Made by a program: the position numbers and the translations under genes | Shown here: one piece after another, positions 17,846 to 27,278 of the stretch | Numbering within the stretch: position 1 is the stretch's first letter | How the letters are laid out: the number at the start of each line of letters is the position of its first letter | Notes under the pieces: model-generated | What the model was told of the DNA's origin: nothing | Seen by the model: only the letters and a program-made list of their open reading frames with translations | Database searches by the model: none | Origin: Kaistia algarum | GTDB taxonomy: Bacteria; Pseudomonadota; Alphaproteobacteria; Rhizobiales; Kaistiaceae | Direction: 5' to 3' | NCBI RefSeq assembly: GCF_026343945.1 | Contig: NZ_JAPKNJ010000001.1 | Location: forward strand, 62,001 to 126,000 | DNA: 64,000 nt

Positions 17846-19015
17846 ATGAAGCTGATCGGATGGTACGTCTTCAAGCGCATGCTGGGTGCCTGCCTGCTCA
17901 GCCTTGGCGGCCTTTCGGGCACCGTCTGGCTCAGCCAGGCGCTGCGCGAACTGAACCTCATCACATCCAAGGGGCAGAGCCTCTTCACCTTCTTGCACGT
18001 TTCCGGCCTGATCTTTCCGGGACTCCTGCTCATCGTCTGCCCGGTCGCCATCCTGATCGGCGTCATCTACACGCTGAACCAGCTGAACGCCGATTCGGAA
18101 CTCGTCATCATTAATGCGAGCGGCGCCCCGCCGACCACGCTGCTGAAGCCAGCTCTCCTGCTGGGCACGCTTGGCATGGTCGTCGTCGCAGCGATGTCGC
18201 TCTATCTCGTGCCGCGCTCGCTGCAATCGTTCCGCGATCTGATCACCAATGTGAACGCTGACTTGATCTCGACCTTCGTCGACGAGGGCTCGTTCACGCC
18301 GATCGGCGACCAGCTGGTTTTCCATATTCGCGAGCGCAAGCCTGATGGCACGATGGAGGGCATCTTCATTCAGGACGAGCGCGAAGCCGGGCAGAGCAAC
18401 GTCTACATCGCCAACAAGGGCATCGTGCTGAAGAACCCACTCGGCACCTTTCTGGTGATGCAGGACGGAACGATCCAGCAGCGCTCGGTGGCGAAGGACT
18501 CGATGTCGGTGATCCAGTTCGAGTCTTATGCGTTCGATCTCTCGACGTTCACCAGTGCGGCCTCGCTGCCATCGATGAAGCCGGCGGAGCGCGACACGAC
18601 CTATCTTCTGGCACCCGATCCGAACGACACCGAATTTCAGAAACGTCCCGCTTCGTTTCCGGCGGAACTGCATGATCGCCTCTCGAACCCGCTCTACACG
18701 ATGCTCTTCGCCATCCTGCCGGTGCTGGCGCTCGGCCAAGCCCAGACCACGCGGCACGGCCGCGGCGTCGTTATCCTCGGCACGGTGCTGGCCGCGACGG
18801 GACTTCGCGTCGCCGGACTGATCCTTGCCGGTCTCGCCGCGAACAATCCGATCCTCATTCCTGCCCTTTACGGCCTGCCGCTGGCCTTCATCATCGTCTC
18901 CCTCATTGCCATTCTTCGCGGCTATCGGTTCTCAAGCTCCGAAGGCATCGGTTCGATGGTGCTGGAGGCAGTTCAGCGGCTCATGCCGCGGCGCGGCGCG
19001 GCGGGCGGAGCCTGA
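17846..19015 (+). CDS. lptF: LPS export ABC transporter permease LptF
   Basis: A 389-residue permease with three N-terminal and three C-terminal membrane helices separated by a periplasmic beta-jellyroll domain (about 120-290). LptF and LptG with LptB extract lipopolysaccharide from the inner membrane and pass it to LptC and LptA. The ATG at 17846 starts MKLIGWYVFKRMLG, the usual family start; the longer open frame upstream is not used. lptG follows after three bases. The 272 bases to the divergent pepA hold the operon promoter, although I cannot place it exactly. Confidence 0.93.
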   Translation: MKLIGWYVFKRMLGACLLSLGGLSGTVWLSQALRELNLITSKGQSLFTFLHVSGLIFPGLLLIVCPVAILIGVIYTLNQLNADSELVIINASGAPPTTLLKPALLLGTLGMVVVAAMSLYLVPRSLQSFRDLITNVNADLISTFVDEGSFTPIGDQLVFHIRERKPDGTMEGIFIQDEREAGQSNVYIANKGIVLKNPLGTFLVMQDGTIQQRSVAKDSMSVIQFESYAFDLSTFTSAASLPSMKPAERDTTYLLAPDPNDTEFQKRPASFPAELHDRLSNPLYTMLFAILPVLALGQAQTTRHGRGVVILGTVLAATGLRVAGLILAGLAANNPILIPALYGLPLAFIIVSLIAILRGYRFSSSEGIGSMVLEAVQRLMPRRGAAGGA

Positions 19016-19018
19016 TCC

Positions 19019-20116
19019 ATGCTGCGCCACCCGACCATCAGCTTCTATTTCGCCAGGCGGTTCGCCCGCATGACGTTTGTGATCTTCCTCGTCGTGTTCG
19101 TGCTGATCGCCTTCGTCGACTATCTCGAGCTCGCCCGGCGTTCGGTGCAGCGGGAGAACTTCGACGCATTCTGGTACCTCGTCATATCGCTGACCCGCGT
19201 TCCGACGGTGATCGAGCGCGCCCTGCCCTTCACGGTGCTGTTCGCCTCGATGGCCAGCTTCGTGATGGCCAACCGGCAGCTCGAGCTGGTCGTGGCCCGC
19301 GCTTCAGGGCTCTCGGCATGGCAGTTCATCCTTCCCGCCGGCACGGTGGCACTCGCCTTCGGCATATTTGCAACGACCGTGTTCAATCCAGGTGCGACGG
19401 CGCTCAAGGAAGAATCGATCCGCATCCTCAACAGCCTCACGGCGGATGCCGTCGGCCAGGGTGAGAATCAGCAGAACAAGCCGATCTGGATCCGCCAGTC
19501 CGGACTCGAAGGCAGCTCCATCATGGGAGCGAAGAACAGCTTCAATCGCGGCCTGTCCCTGACCGGGGTGACCGCCTTCGTCTTCGATCTGAACAACGGA
19601 CTCTCCCGCCGAATCGACGCTCGCACGGCCGAATACCAGGACGGCAAATGGCTGCTCCGTGACACCATGGTTGCGCGCCAGGCGGAGCGTCCCGTGCATG
19701 TCGACGAGGTCGTGCTGCCGACCGATCTGAGGGCCGACCAGGTCAGCCAGCAGCTCGCCAATCCGGAGACAATCTCGTTCTGGTCTCTGCCGCAATTCAT
19801 TGAAATATCGTCGCGATCCGGCGTTCCCAGCACCGGCTACGAGATGCGCTACCAGTCGCTTCTCGCCCAGCCGCTGCTCTTCCTCGCCATGGTGCTGGTA
19901 GCCGCCACCGTCTCGCTCCGCTTCTCCCGTTCGCGCGATCTCGGGCAGGTGATTCTGACTGGCGTGATCGTGGGCTTCGTGCTTTATGTTGTCTCGGAAC
20001 TGGCAATAGGCTTGGGGAGAAGCGGCGTCGTGAATCCGGCGATTGCAGCCTGGGCTCCACCTATCGTCGCGACCTTGGCGAGCGTCACCGTATTGTTGCA
20101 TCGGGAGGACGGATGA
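19019..20116 (+). CDS. lptG: LPS export ABC transporter permease LptG
   Basis: A 365-residue partner of LptF with the same layout: membrane helices at about 15-35, 60-80 and 100-120, a periplasmic jellyroll (about 135-265) and three C-terminal helices. The start HPTISFYFARRFARM is typical of alphaproteobacterial LptG. It overlaps lptD by four bases (ATGA), so all three lpt genes form one tightly coupled operon. Confidence 0.93.
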   Translation: MLRHPTISFYFARRFARMTFVIFLVVFVLIAFVDYLELARRSVQRENFDAFWYLVISLTRVPTVIERALPFTVLFASMASFVMANRQLELVVARASGLSAWQFILPAGTVALAFGIFATTVFNPGATALKEESIRILNSLTADAVGQGENQQNKPIWIRQSGLEGSSIMGAKNSFNRGLSLTGVTAFVFDLNNGLSRRIDARTAEYQDGKWLLRDTMVARQAERPVHVDEVVLPTDLRADQVSQQLANPETISFWSLPQFIEISSRSGVPSTGYEMRYQSLLAQPLLFLAMVLVAATVSLRFSRSRDLGQVILTGVIVGFVLYVVSELAIGLGRSGVVNPAIAAWAPPIVATLASVTVLLHREDG

Positions 20117-22515
20117 TACGCGTTTCCGTTCTGTCGGCAGGCGGAGTTTGCCTCGTGCGCGCGATGCGTCGTGCGCTTTGTGGTGGAGCTATGCTGGCTG
20201 CCGCTTCCCTGTGCCTGACGGTTTCGCCGGCTGCCGCGCAAGCTCCCGCCGGATCCCTTGGTTTCGCCACCGACACAATGCCGAAGGGCACTCCCGGCGC
20301 GCAGATGATGCTGGAGTCGGACCAGATCGTCTATGATTACGATCATTCCACAGTATCGGCGCTCGGTGCAGTCAAGATTTATTACGATGGCTACACATTA
20401 GAGGCGCAGAAGGTCACCTACGACCAGAAGAACAAGAAGATGATCGCCGAGGGCGGCGTGAAGATCGTCGATCGTACGGGTGCGATCATCCAGGCGGATA
20501 CGATCGATATCACCGACGACTTTGCAACTGGCTTCATCACGGCTTTGCGGCTCGACACGCCGTCGCAGACGCACTTCGCGGCCGAGAAAGCTCTTCGAGA
20601 TCAGGGCAAGACGACAACGTTCTATCGCGGCGTCTATACTGCCTGCGAACCTTGCCGGGAAAACCCGAAGAAAGCCCCGGTGTGGCAGGTGAAGGCCGCG
20701 CGCATCATCGCCGACCACAACGAGCACATGATCTATTTCCGGTCGGCGAGCCTCGAATTCCTAGGGATCCCGGTCGCCTATTTCCCGGCCTTCTCGGCGC
20801 CAGACCCGACAGTCAAGCGCAAGAGCGGCTTTCTGTTCCCGGCGGCCGGCTATAAGTCGGCGCTCGGTGCCTTCGTGAAGGTTCCCTATTTCTTCGCGCT
20901 TGGCCCGAATTACGACCTGACCTTCACTCCATCGGCCTATACGCGCCAAGGCGTGTTGCTCGATTTCGAGTGGCGCCATCGCCTCGACTATGGCCAGTAC
21001 ACGATCCAGGCTGCGGGTATCGACCAACTCGATCCAAGTGCATTCATATCGAGCGGTACGCGTAATTCGGGCGACACGGATCTGCGCGGCGGCGTGCGCA
21101 CAACGGGCGAGTTTTATCTGAACAAGCAGTGGACCGTCGGCTGGGACGGCATCTGGCTCAGCGACCGGACCTTCAGCCGCGACTACAGCGTTCTGACCGG
21201 CGCCAACGACGTCGCAGTTTCCAATCTGCATCTCACCGGACAGAGTGCGACGAACTATTTCGACATTCGCGGCTATTATTTCCGCGTACTTAACAACGAT
21301 ACCGGCGCGCAATATGACCAAGATCGCCAACCGATCGTCGCGCCCGTTGCCGACCAGAGCTACATCTTCCAGGATCCGATCCTGGGCGGCCAGCTATCTA
21401 TGAAGAACAATGTCGTCAGCCTGACCCGCGGCGAAACGGACTATGTCGACAAGAACGGCGTCGGCCACTATGTGCCTGGCGATGCGATTCTGGGACTTGA
21501 GGGCAATTTCAACCGCGCCAGCACGGACTGGACCTGGCAGAGCAGCCAGATCCTGCCGCTCGGCATGGTATTCAAGCCCTTCGCCTATCTGAAAGCCGAT
21601 GCGTTCTATCTGGACCAGCAGCAGATCCTCTCCGGGCTGGACGATCAGGGCACCTATACCCGCATCATGCCGGCGCTCGGCGGTGAGTGGAGCTGGCCGA
21701 TCCTGATGGCCGCTGGATCCAGTAGCCTGGTGGTTGAGCCGATCGCGCAGATCATCGCCAGACCGGATGAGCAGCTTGCCGGCCGGTTGCCGAACGAAGA
21801 CGCCCAGAGCCTCGTTTTTGACGATTCGACCCTGTTCGCCTGGGACAAGTTCTCGGGATATGACCGCGTCGAAGGCGGCACCCGCGCCAATGTCGGGTTC
21901 CGCTATGTCGCCGAGCTCGGGGAGATTGCCACCCTTCGCGGCGTTCTTGGGCAGTCCTACCAGCTCGCCGGGCTTAATTCCTTCAGCGTAACCAATCCGA
22001 CCCAGACCGGCGCCGTATCCGGCCTCGAATCGAACGTCTCGGACTATGTCGGCAGCGTCACCGTAGACGGCGGCGCCGGCTATTTCCTGACCGCGAACGC
22101 ACGCTTCGATGCAGACACCCTGGACGTGAATCAGGCGCAAGTCACGGCGACTGGAAAGGCCGGCGACGTCACTGCGTCGGCTTCCTATCTTTACCTCCGC
22201 GAGACGCCGGCGATTGCCAGCACCGATGCCGGCGAAGAGTCGGACACGATCAGCGGCAAGGCCTCTTGGCAGTTCACGGAATCGTGGCGCGTTTTCGGTT
22301 CGCTCGCCTGGGACCTCTACCAAAAGGAAATGGCCGGCAACAGCTTCGGCTTCGCCTATGACGACGAGTGCACGACCTTCTCGATCTCCTATAGCGAGAC
22401 GACGAGCAACTATACGGACCTGGAGACGTCGAAGACGCTGATGGTCAGCCTGCAATTGCGGACGCTCGGTGCCACCGGATTCTCGACGCAGCTCGGCAGC
22501 AGCAGCAGCAACTGA
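20113..22515 (+). CDS. lptD: LPS assembly outer-membrane protein LptD
   Basis: An 800-residue outer-membrane protein. A signal peptide ends near AAAQA (about residue 43); an internal Met at about 18 may be the true start. The N-terminal OstA jellyroll spans about 55-170, and the C-terminal barrel runs to the end. It inserts lipopolysaccharide into the outer leaflet with the lipoprotein LptE. Cysteines occur at ACEPC (about 177-180) and near the C-terminus (DDECTTF), in line with the disulfides needed for LptD maturation. The next gene is the periplasmic chaperone that helps fold it. Confidence 0.93.
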   Translation: MIRVSVLSAGGVCLVRAMRRALCGGAMLAAASLCLTVSPAAAQAPAGSLGFATDTMPKGTPGAQMMLESDQIVYDYDHSTVSALGAVKIYYDGYTLEAQKVTYDQKNKKMIAEGGVKIVDRTGAIIQADTIDITDDFATGFITALRLDTPSQTHFAAEKALRDQGKTTTFYRGVYTACEPCRENPKKAPVWQVKAARIIADHNEHMIYFRSASLEFLGIPVAYFPAFSAPDPTVKRKSGFLFPAAGYKSALGAFVKVPYFFALGPNYDLTFTPSAYTRQGVLLDFEWRHRLDYGQYTIQAAGIDQLDPSAFISSGTRNSGDTDLRGGVRTTGEFYLNKQWTVGWDGIWLSDRTFSRDYSVLTGANDVAVSNLHLTGQSATNYFDIRGYYFRVLNNDTGAQYDQDRQPIVAPVADQSYIFQDPILGGQLSMKNNVVSLTRGETDYVDKNGVGHYVPGDAILGLEGNFNRASTDWTWQSSQILPLGMVFKPFAYLKADAFYLDQQQILSGLDDQGTYTRIMPALGGEWSWPILMAAGSSSLVVEPIAQIIARPDEQLAGRLPNEDAQSLVFDDSTLFAWDKFSGYDRVEGGTRANVGFRYVAELGEIATLRGVLGQSYQLAGLNSFSVTNPTQTGAVSGLESNVSDYVGSVTVDGGAGYFLTANARFDADTLDVNQAQVTATGKAGDVTASASYLYLRETPAIASTDAGEESDTISGKASWQFTESWRVFGSLAWDLYQKEMAGNSFGFAYDDECTTFSISYSETTSNYTDLETSKTLMVSLQLRTLGATGFSTQLGSSSSN

Positions 22516-22551
22516 TCGGCGGCGTCTGAAGACCGTGCGAACACTTCCCGC

Positions 22552-22589
22552 TTCGCGTCAGTGGATATGGTTGCCACCTCTGACGCGAA
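22552..22589. repeat. Inverted repeat between lptD and the surA-like gene
   Basis: TTCGCGTCAG (22552-22561) and its exact complement CTGACGCGAA (22580-22589) are separated by 18 bases. The loop itself can extend the stem through GTGG/CCAC with a small bulge. No T run follows, so it is not a standard terminator. It may be an operator, an mRNA processing hairpin or a weak terminator splitting the lpt genes from the surA-pdxA-rsmA genes. Confidence 0.5.
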
Positions 22590-22797
22590 ATGGGTTGACC
22601 CTCCAACACTAGGCTGAGGCGGGCGGTCCGTCTAATTTGGCGTCGGTTCGTGGGTGCACTGACCTTTGCCAACGATCCATGGAAAACGGTTTGCGTCCTT
22701 CATCGTTTTGCCGGATTTCTCCTGTCTAGAACCCAGTTCCTGCTATTTTCCTTGTCCGAGGGCAGGCTCGCGATGAACGGAACCGAAGATTTCGGCC

Positions 22798-23727
22798 ATG
22801 CATAGTGCACTTCGAAAGGCGGCCTTCCTGGCGGCCCTCCTACTCGCCGCAGCCCCGCTGGCGCAATTGCCGGCCGCAGCGCAATCGACGGTCAAGGCAA
22901 CTGTCGACGGCCAGCCCATCACCAGCTATGATGTCAGCCAGCGCGTGCGCCTGCTCGAACTCTTCCATCAGAAGACAAGCCCGAAGCTCGCGCTGGACGA
23001 TCTGGTTGACGAGACCGTCGTGGCCCAAGCCGCTGCCAAGCGCAATCTGACGGTGCCGGACGCGCAGGTCCAGGAACGCTTCAACGGCCTCGCCAAGCAG
23101 GTCAAGCTCACGCCGGATGCGTTTTCTTCGGCGCTGAAGAAGGCTGGTGTGGAGCCCGATACGCTGCGCAAACTGCTTCGTGCGCAGATCATGTTCGGCC
23201 TTGTGATGCGCGCGAAGGCACGCTCTCTGCAGGCCGATGTCACGGAAGCCGACATCCAGGCGGAACTTGCCAAGGAAGGCCTCAATCCGTCGTCGGCGAC
23301 CATGCGGGAATACAGGCTCCAGCAGATCGTCTTCGTCATTCCGAGAGGCTCGTCGCCGGGTCTCGTGCCGCAGCGCCAGCGGGATGCGGAGTCCTTTCGC
23401 AAGCGCTTCAACGGCTGCGATGGCAGCCTTGCGCTAGCCCAGTCGATGAAGGGCGTCGTCGTCGTGGATGCCGGCCGCCGTGATACGAGCCAGATCGATG
23501 GCGATTTCGCGGAAGCGCTGGCCAAGACGTCAGCCGGTAGCACGATGAAGCCGGAAGTCACGGGCCGCGGCGTCGAGGTCATCGCGGTTTGCGACGTCAA
23601 GGAGATCCAGAGCACGGCTGGCATCCGCGCCGAGGTCGAGAAGAAGCTCAGCGCCGAACAGACCAAGGATCTCGACAAGACGGTGAAAGCCGAGCTTCGA
23701 AAGGACGCCAACATCGTCTATAATTGA
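22798..23727 (+). CDS. surA: SurA-like periplasmic chaperone / peptidylprolyl isomerase
   Basis: A 309-residue protein with a signal peptide (about 1-28). A SurA N-terminal chaperone domain follows (VKATVDGQPITSYDVSQRVR, then the LVDETVVAQAAAKR helix), then one degenerate parvulin-like domain (about 170-285) and a C-terminal helix. Enteric SurA is about 430 residues with two parvulin domains, so this is the short alphaproteobacterial form. Its place after lptD fits a role in folding outer-membrane proteins. Isomerase activity is uncertain. Confidence 0.82.
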   Translation: MHSALRKAAFLAALLLAAAPLAQLPAAAQSTVKATVDGQPITSYDVSQRVRLLELFHQKTSPKLALDDLVDETVVAQAAAKRNLTVPDAQVQERFNGLAKQVKLTPDAFSSALKKAGVEPDTLRKLLRAQIMFGLVMRAKARSLQADVTEADIQAELAKEGLNPSSATMREYRLQQIVFVIPRGSSPGLVPQRQRDAESFRKRFNGCDGSLALAQSMKGVVVVDAGRRDTSQIDGDFAEALAKTSAGSTMKPEVTGRGVEVIAVCDVKEIQSTAGIRAEVEKKLSAEQTKDLDKTVKAELRKDANIVYN

Positions 23728-23733
23728 CAGACG

Positions 23734-24792
23734 ATGGCGTACTCCGAATCCCCTCTCCCTCTCGTCCTCACCATGGGCGAGCCAGCTGGCATCGGGCCCG
23801 ACGTGACCCTGTCGGCCTGGATGGCTCGATACGATCGATCCCTCCCTGCCTTCTATTGTCTGGCCGACCCGAATCTGTTGAAAGCGCGTGCCGCTCGGCT
23901 GGGCCTTGCCGTGCCCATCGAGATCGTGTCGGCGGCTGACGCCACCCGCGTATTCGCGCATGCTCTGCCGGTCGTTCCGCTCGAATCGAAGGCTTTTGCC
24001 GAGCCGGGCCAGCCGGAGCGGTCGGCGGCGATCGGCGTGATAGAGGCGATCGCGCGGTCTGTCGGTGACGTCCGGGCCGGCCTCGCCTCGGCCATCGTCA
24101 CTAACCCGATCAACAAAAAGGTGCTGGTAGACGCGGGCTTTCAGCATCCGGGCCACACCGAATTCCTCGGCATGCTCTCGGCAGCCTGGAGCGGCACGGC
24201 GGCGCGGCCCATCATGATGCTGGCGGGACCCGGATTGCGCGCCGTTCCGGCGACGATCCACGTTCCGATCGCCGCAGTTCCGGGCCTGCTGACCGAGCAA
24301 TTGATCCTGCATACAGCGCGCACCGTCGATCAGGAGATGCGCCGGCGCTTCGGAATCGCCAATCCGCGGATCGCTGTCGCTGGCCTCAATCCGCATGCCG
24401 GCGAGGGCGGCGTCATGGGAACGGAGGACGATGCCGTCCTGCGTCCCGCCGTGGCGCGGCTGCGGCAGGAAGGTATCGATGCGGTCGGGCCGCTCGCGCC
24501 GGACACTATGTTCCATCCCGTCGCCCGGGCGCGCTACGACGTGGCGCTCTGCATGTATCACGACCAGGCTCTGATCCCGGCCAAGACCATCGCTTTCGCC
24601 GAGACCGTCAATGTGACGCTTGGCCTGCCCTTCGTCCGCACATCGCCGGACCATGGCACGGCCTTCGATATCGCCGGAACCGGTCAGGCCGATTTCTCCA
24701 GCCTCGCCGCCGCGCTCCGCCTTGCGGACGAATTGGCCCGCAACGAAGCGGGCTATGTCGCCGAGCACGCCGCTGCCAGGCATATGGCGTGA
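23734..24792 (+). CDS. pdxA: 4-hydroxythreonine-4-phosphate dehydrogenase
   Basis: A 352-residue enzyme of pyridoxal 5'-phosphate synthesis that oxidises 4-phosphohydroxy-L-threonine with NAD+. Motifs seen: [10 protein letters not shown] near the start, TNPINK, GHTEFLG (metal histidine), [23 protein letters not shown] and [12 protein letters not shown] with the last metal-binding histidine. The length is slightly above average. It overlaps rsmA by four bases (GTGA), the classical pdxA-rsmA coupling. Confidence 0.95.
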   Translation: MAYSESPLPLVLTMGEPAGIGPDVTLSAWMARYDRSLPAFYCLADPNLLKARAARLGLAVPIEIVSAADATRVFAHALPVVPLESKAFAEPGQPERSAAIGVIEAIARSVGDVRAGLASAIVTNPINKKVLVDAGFQHPGHTEFLGMLSAAWSGTAARPIMMLAGPGLRAVPATIHVPIAAVPGLLTEQLILHTARTVDQEMRRRFGIANPRIAVAGLNPHAGEGGVMGTEDDAVLRPAVARLRQEGIDAVGPLAPDTMFHPVARARYDVALCMYHDQALIPAKTIAFAETVNVTLGLPFVRTSPDHGTAFDIAGTGQADFSSLAAALRLADELARNEAGYVAEHAAARHMA

Positions 24793-25634
24793 CCGCTATC
24801 GACGGGCTGCCGCCGCTGCGCGATGTCATCGAGCAGCACGGCCTTCGTGCCGTGAAGGCGCTCGGCCAGAACTTTCTGCTGGATCTGAACCTGACCGGCC
24901 GGATCGCGCGTGCAACCGGACCGCTGGACGGCGTCACCGTCATCGAGGTTGGCCCCGGCCCCGGCGGGCTGACGCGGGCCTTGCTCAGTGCGGGCGCAGC
25001 CCGTGTCGTGGCGATCGAACGCGATGCTCGCTGCCTGGATGCGCTCGCCGAGATTTCGGCGCATTATCCCGGCCAGCTTGAGGTGATCGAAGGCGACGCG
25101 CTGAAGGCGGATTATGCGGCTCTCGCGTCGGGACGCACGCGGATCATCGCCAACCTGCCCTACAATATCGCGACACCGTTGCTGATCGGCTGGCTGCAGA
25201 GCGAGCCATGGCCGCCCTTTTATGAATCGATGACGCTGATGTTTCAGCGCGAGGTGGCTGAGCGAATCGTCGCGACACCCGTCGACGACGCCTATGGCCG
25301 TCTCGCCGTGCTCGCGGGCTGGCGCTGCGAGGCGCGGATCCTGTTCGACATCTCGCCTCGCGCCTTCACGCCGCCCCCGAAGGTCGTGTCGTCCGTCATT
25401 GAGCTCGTGCCACGGCAATCTCCCCTGCCCTGCGACCGGGCGCTGCTAGAGCGGGTCACGGCCGCTGCCTTCGGCCAGCGGCGCAAGATGCTGCGCCAGA
25501 GCCTGAAGAGCCTTGGCGTGGACCCGCTTCCTCTGCTGGGCGAAGCCGGGCTGGCGGAGACGGCGCGGGCGGAAGAAATCGATGTCGCCGGCTTCGTGCG
25601 CCTCGCCAATGCATTGGCGAAACGGCCCGAATGA
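24789..25634 (+). CDS. rsmA: 16S rRNA dimethyladenosine transferase
   Basis: A 281-residue KsgA enzyme that dimethylates two adenosines near the 3' end of 16S rRNA late in 30S assembly. It has the GQNFLLD start motif, the SAM-binding [14 protein letters not shown] and the catalytic [10 protein letters not shown]. The start is GTG inside the pdxA stop. It ends four bases before the convergent gmk gene. Confidence 0.95.
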   Translation: MTAIDGLPPLRDVIEQHGLRAVKALGQNFLLDLNLTGRIARATGPLDGVTVIEVGPGPGGLTRALLSAGAARVVAIERDARCLDALAEISAHYPGQLEVIEGDALKADYAALASGRTRIIANLPYNIATPLLIGWLQSEPWPPFYESMTLMFQREVAERIVATPVDDAYGRLAVLAGWRCEARILFDISPRAFTPPPKVVSSVIELVPRQSPLPCDRALLERVTAAAFGQRRKMLRQSLKSLGVDPLPLLGEAGLAETARAEEIDVAGFVRLANALAKRPE

Positions 25635-25638
25635 GGGA

Positions 25639-26304
25639 TCAGGCTTCCGTCAGGAGCTCTTCGACGAAACTCTCCAGCCAAGTGGTGCGGGCGCGCTTCA
25701 TCCGCTCGGCATAGAGGATCGCCTGCGCCTTCTCGAGCGAGGTTTGCAGGTCCTTGTTGATGAGGACGTAGTCATAATCGCGCCAATGCAGGATCTCGGC
25801 CCGGGCATTGGCGAGACGGCGGGCGATGACGTCCGGTCTGTCCTCGGCACGGCGCTCCAGCCGGGCGGCGAGTTCCTTCATCGTCGGCGGCAGCACGAAG
25901 ATGCGCACCAGATCCTGCGGCATCGCTTTCGCCACCTGGTCGGCACCCTGCCAGTCGATGTCGAACAGGACATCAAGACCCTCGGCGAGCGCCTTCTCGA
26001 CGGGCGCCTTGGGTGTCCCGTAGCAGTTGCCATGCACCTCCGCCCACTCCAGCAGGTCACCATGCTCGCGCATCCGGTCATAGGCCGGCTGGTCGATGAA
26101 GTGATAGTGCACCCCGTCGATCTCGCTTGGCCGGCGGCCTCGGGTCGTCACCGAGACGGACAGGACGATGTCCTTGTCCTGCTCCATCAGGTGACGAGCG
26201 ATGGTCGACTTGCCGGCGCCCGATGGTGAGGAAAGAACCAGCATCAGACCGCGACGCGGCGATTTTTCCCCTGGCGGACCGCTCGACATCTCACTCGTCA
26301 TCAT
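25639..26304 (-). CDS. gmk: Guanylate kinase
   Basis: A 221-residue enzyme that phosphorylates GMP to GDP. It has P-loop [10 protein letters not shown] (about 25-34), the GMP-binding [19 protein letters not shown] region and FDIDWQGA. Two adjacent ATGs (26304 and 26301) are possible; AGGAAG lies upstream. It is 14 bases downstream of yicC on the same strand, a pairing common in proteobacteria. Confidence 0.95.
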   Translation of the reverse strand: MMTSEMSSGPPGEKSPRRGLMLVLSSPSGAGKSTIARHLMEQDKDIVLSVSVTTRGRRPSEIDGVHYHFIDQPAYDRMREHGDLLEWAEVHGNCYGTPKAPVEKALAEGLDVLFDIDWQGADQVAKAMPQDLVRIFVLPPTMKELAARLERRAEDRPDVIARRLANARAEILHWRDYDYVLINKDLQTSLEKAQAILYAERMKRARTTWLESFVEELLTEA

Positions 26305-26318
26305 CAGAGAAGCGCTTC

Positions 26319-27206
26319 CTATTCGAGGTTCTGAACCTGCTCTCGAAGCTGGTCGACGGCGGCCTTGAGTTCGAGGCCGATCGACGTCAGCGAACGGTCG
26401 TTCGCCTTCGAGCACAGCGTGTTGGTCTCGCGGTTGAATTCCTGGGCGAGGAAATCGAGCTTGCGCCCGACCGCACCGCCTTCGGCCAAGATATCGCGCG
26501 CTGCCGCGACATGCGCCTCGAGGCGGTCGAGTTCCTCGCGGATGTCGGCCCGGGTCGCTAGCAGGACGGCCTCCTGGTGCAATCGGCCCGGATCCAGCGC
26601 GGGGGACGCGCCGAGAAGCGCGGCAACCTGCTCGGTGAGCCGCGCGCGGATGGCTTCGGGCGTGCGGGCCGGCGCGGTTTCGGCCGCGAGCCGAAGCCGC
26701 TCGATCTCGTCCATGCGCGCCGTCAGGATCGCCCCAAGCGCCGCCCCTTCACGGGCCCGCGCCACGGCAAGTTCCGCGAGCGCTGTGTCGAGGTCGTCCA
26801 GGATGCGCGTCGCGAGAGCGGAGGCCGTCGCCGGGTCGTCTTCTGCCTCGACGGTCTCGATGACGCCGCGGATACTGAGGATGCCGTCCAGCGTCGGCGG
26901 CGCGGCGGCGATCTCGCTACCGACGCGGCGCATCAGATCGAGCAGCGACGCGAGCAGTTCCTCATTGACCTTGAGGGTGGTCGCGCTCGCCTCGCGCTGC
27001 AGCGACAATCCCGCCTGGAGGCTGCCACGATGCAGACGGCTAGCGATGCGCTCGCGCGCCGGCTGGTCGAGGTGATCGTGTCCAGGTGGCAGCCGCAGCC
27101 GAACGTCGAGGCCCTTACCGTTGACGCTGCGCAGCTCCCAGGTCCAGCGATAGCCGAATCCGGCTCCGGCGGCACGGGCGAAGCCCGTCATGCTCATCAG
27201 CGTCAT
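26319..27206 (-). CDS. yicC: YicC family endoribonuclease
   Basis: A 295-residue YicC protein: MSMTGFARA at the start, then [18 protein letters not shown], and the C-terminal [21 protein letters not shown] that identifies the family. YicC relatives are endoribonucleases that act on structured RNA; E. coli YicC has been linked to small-RNA turnover. ATG at 27206 is preferred after GGGAAC; a TTG one codon earlier and an ATG at 27194 are alternatives. It sits between mltG and gmk. Confidence 0.92.
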   Translation of the reverse strand: MTLMSMTGFARAAGAGFGYRWTWELRSVNGKGLDVRLRLPPGHDHLDQPARERIASRLHRGSLQAGLSLQREASATTLKVNEELLASLLDLMRRVGSEIAAAPPTLDGILSIRGVIETVEAEDDPATASALATRILDDLDTALAELAVARAREGAALGAILTARMDEIERLRLAAETAPARTPEAIRARLTEQVAALLGASPALDPGRLHQEAVLLATRADIREELDRLEAHVAAARDILAEGGAVGRKLDFLAQEFNRETNTLCSKANDRSLTSIGLELKAAVDQLREQVQNLE

Positions 27207-27278
27207 CAATGGTTCCCGGCTCCGCCGAAAGAAAAGCGACAGTAGTCCGCCGCTCCGCCCGGCTCAAGGCGCTGGCTG

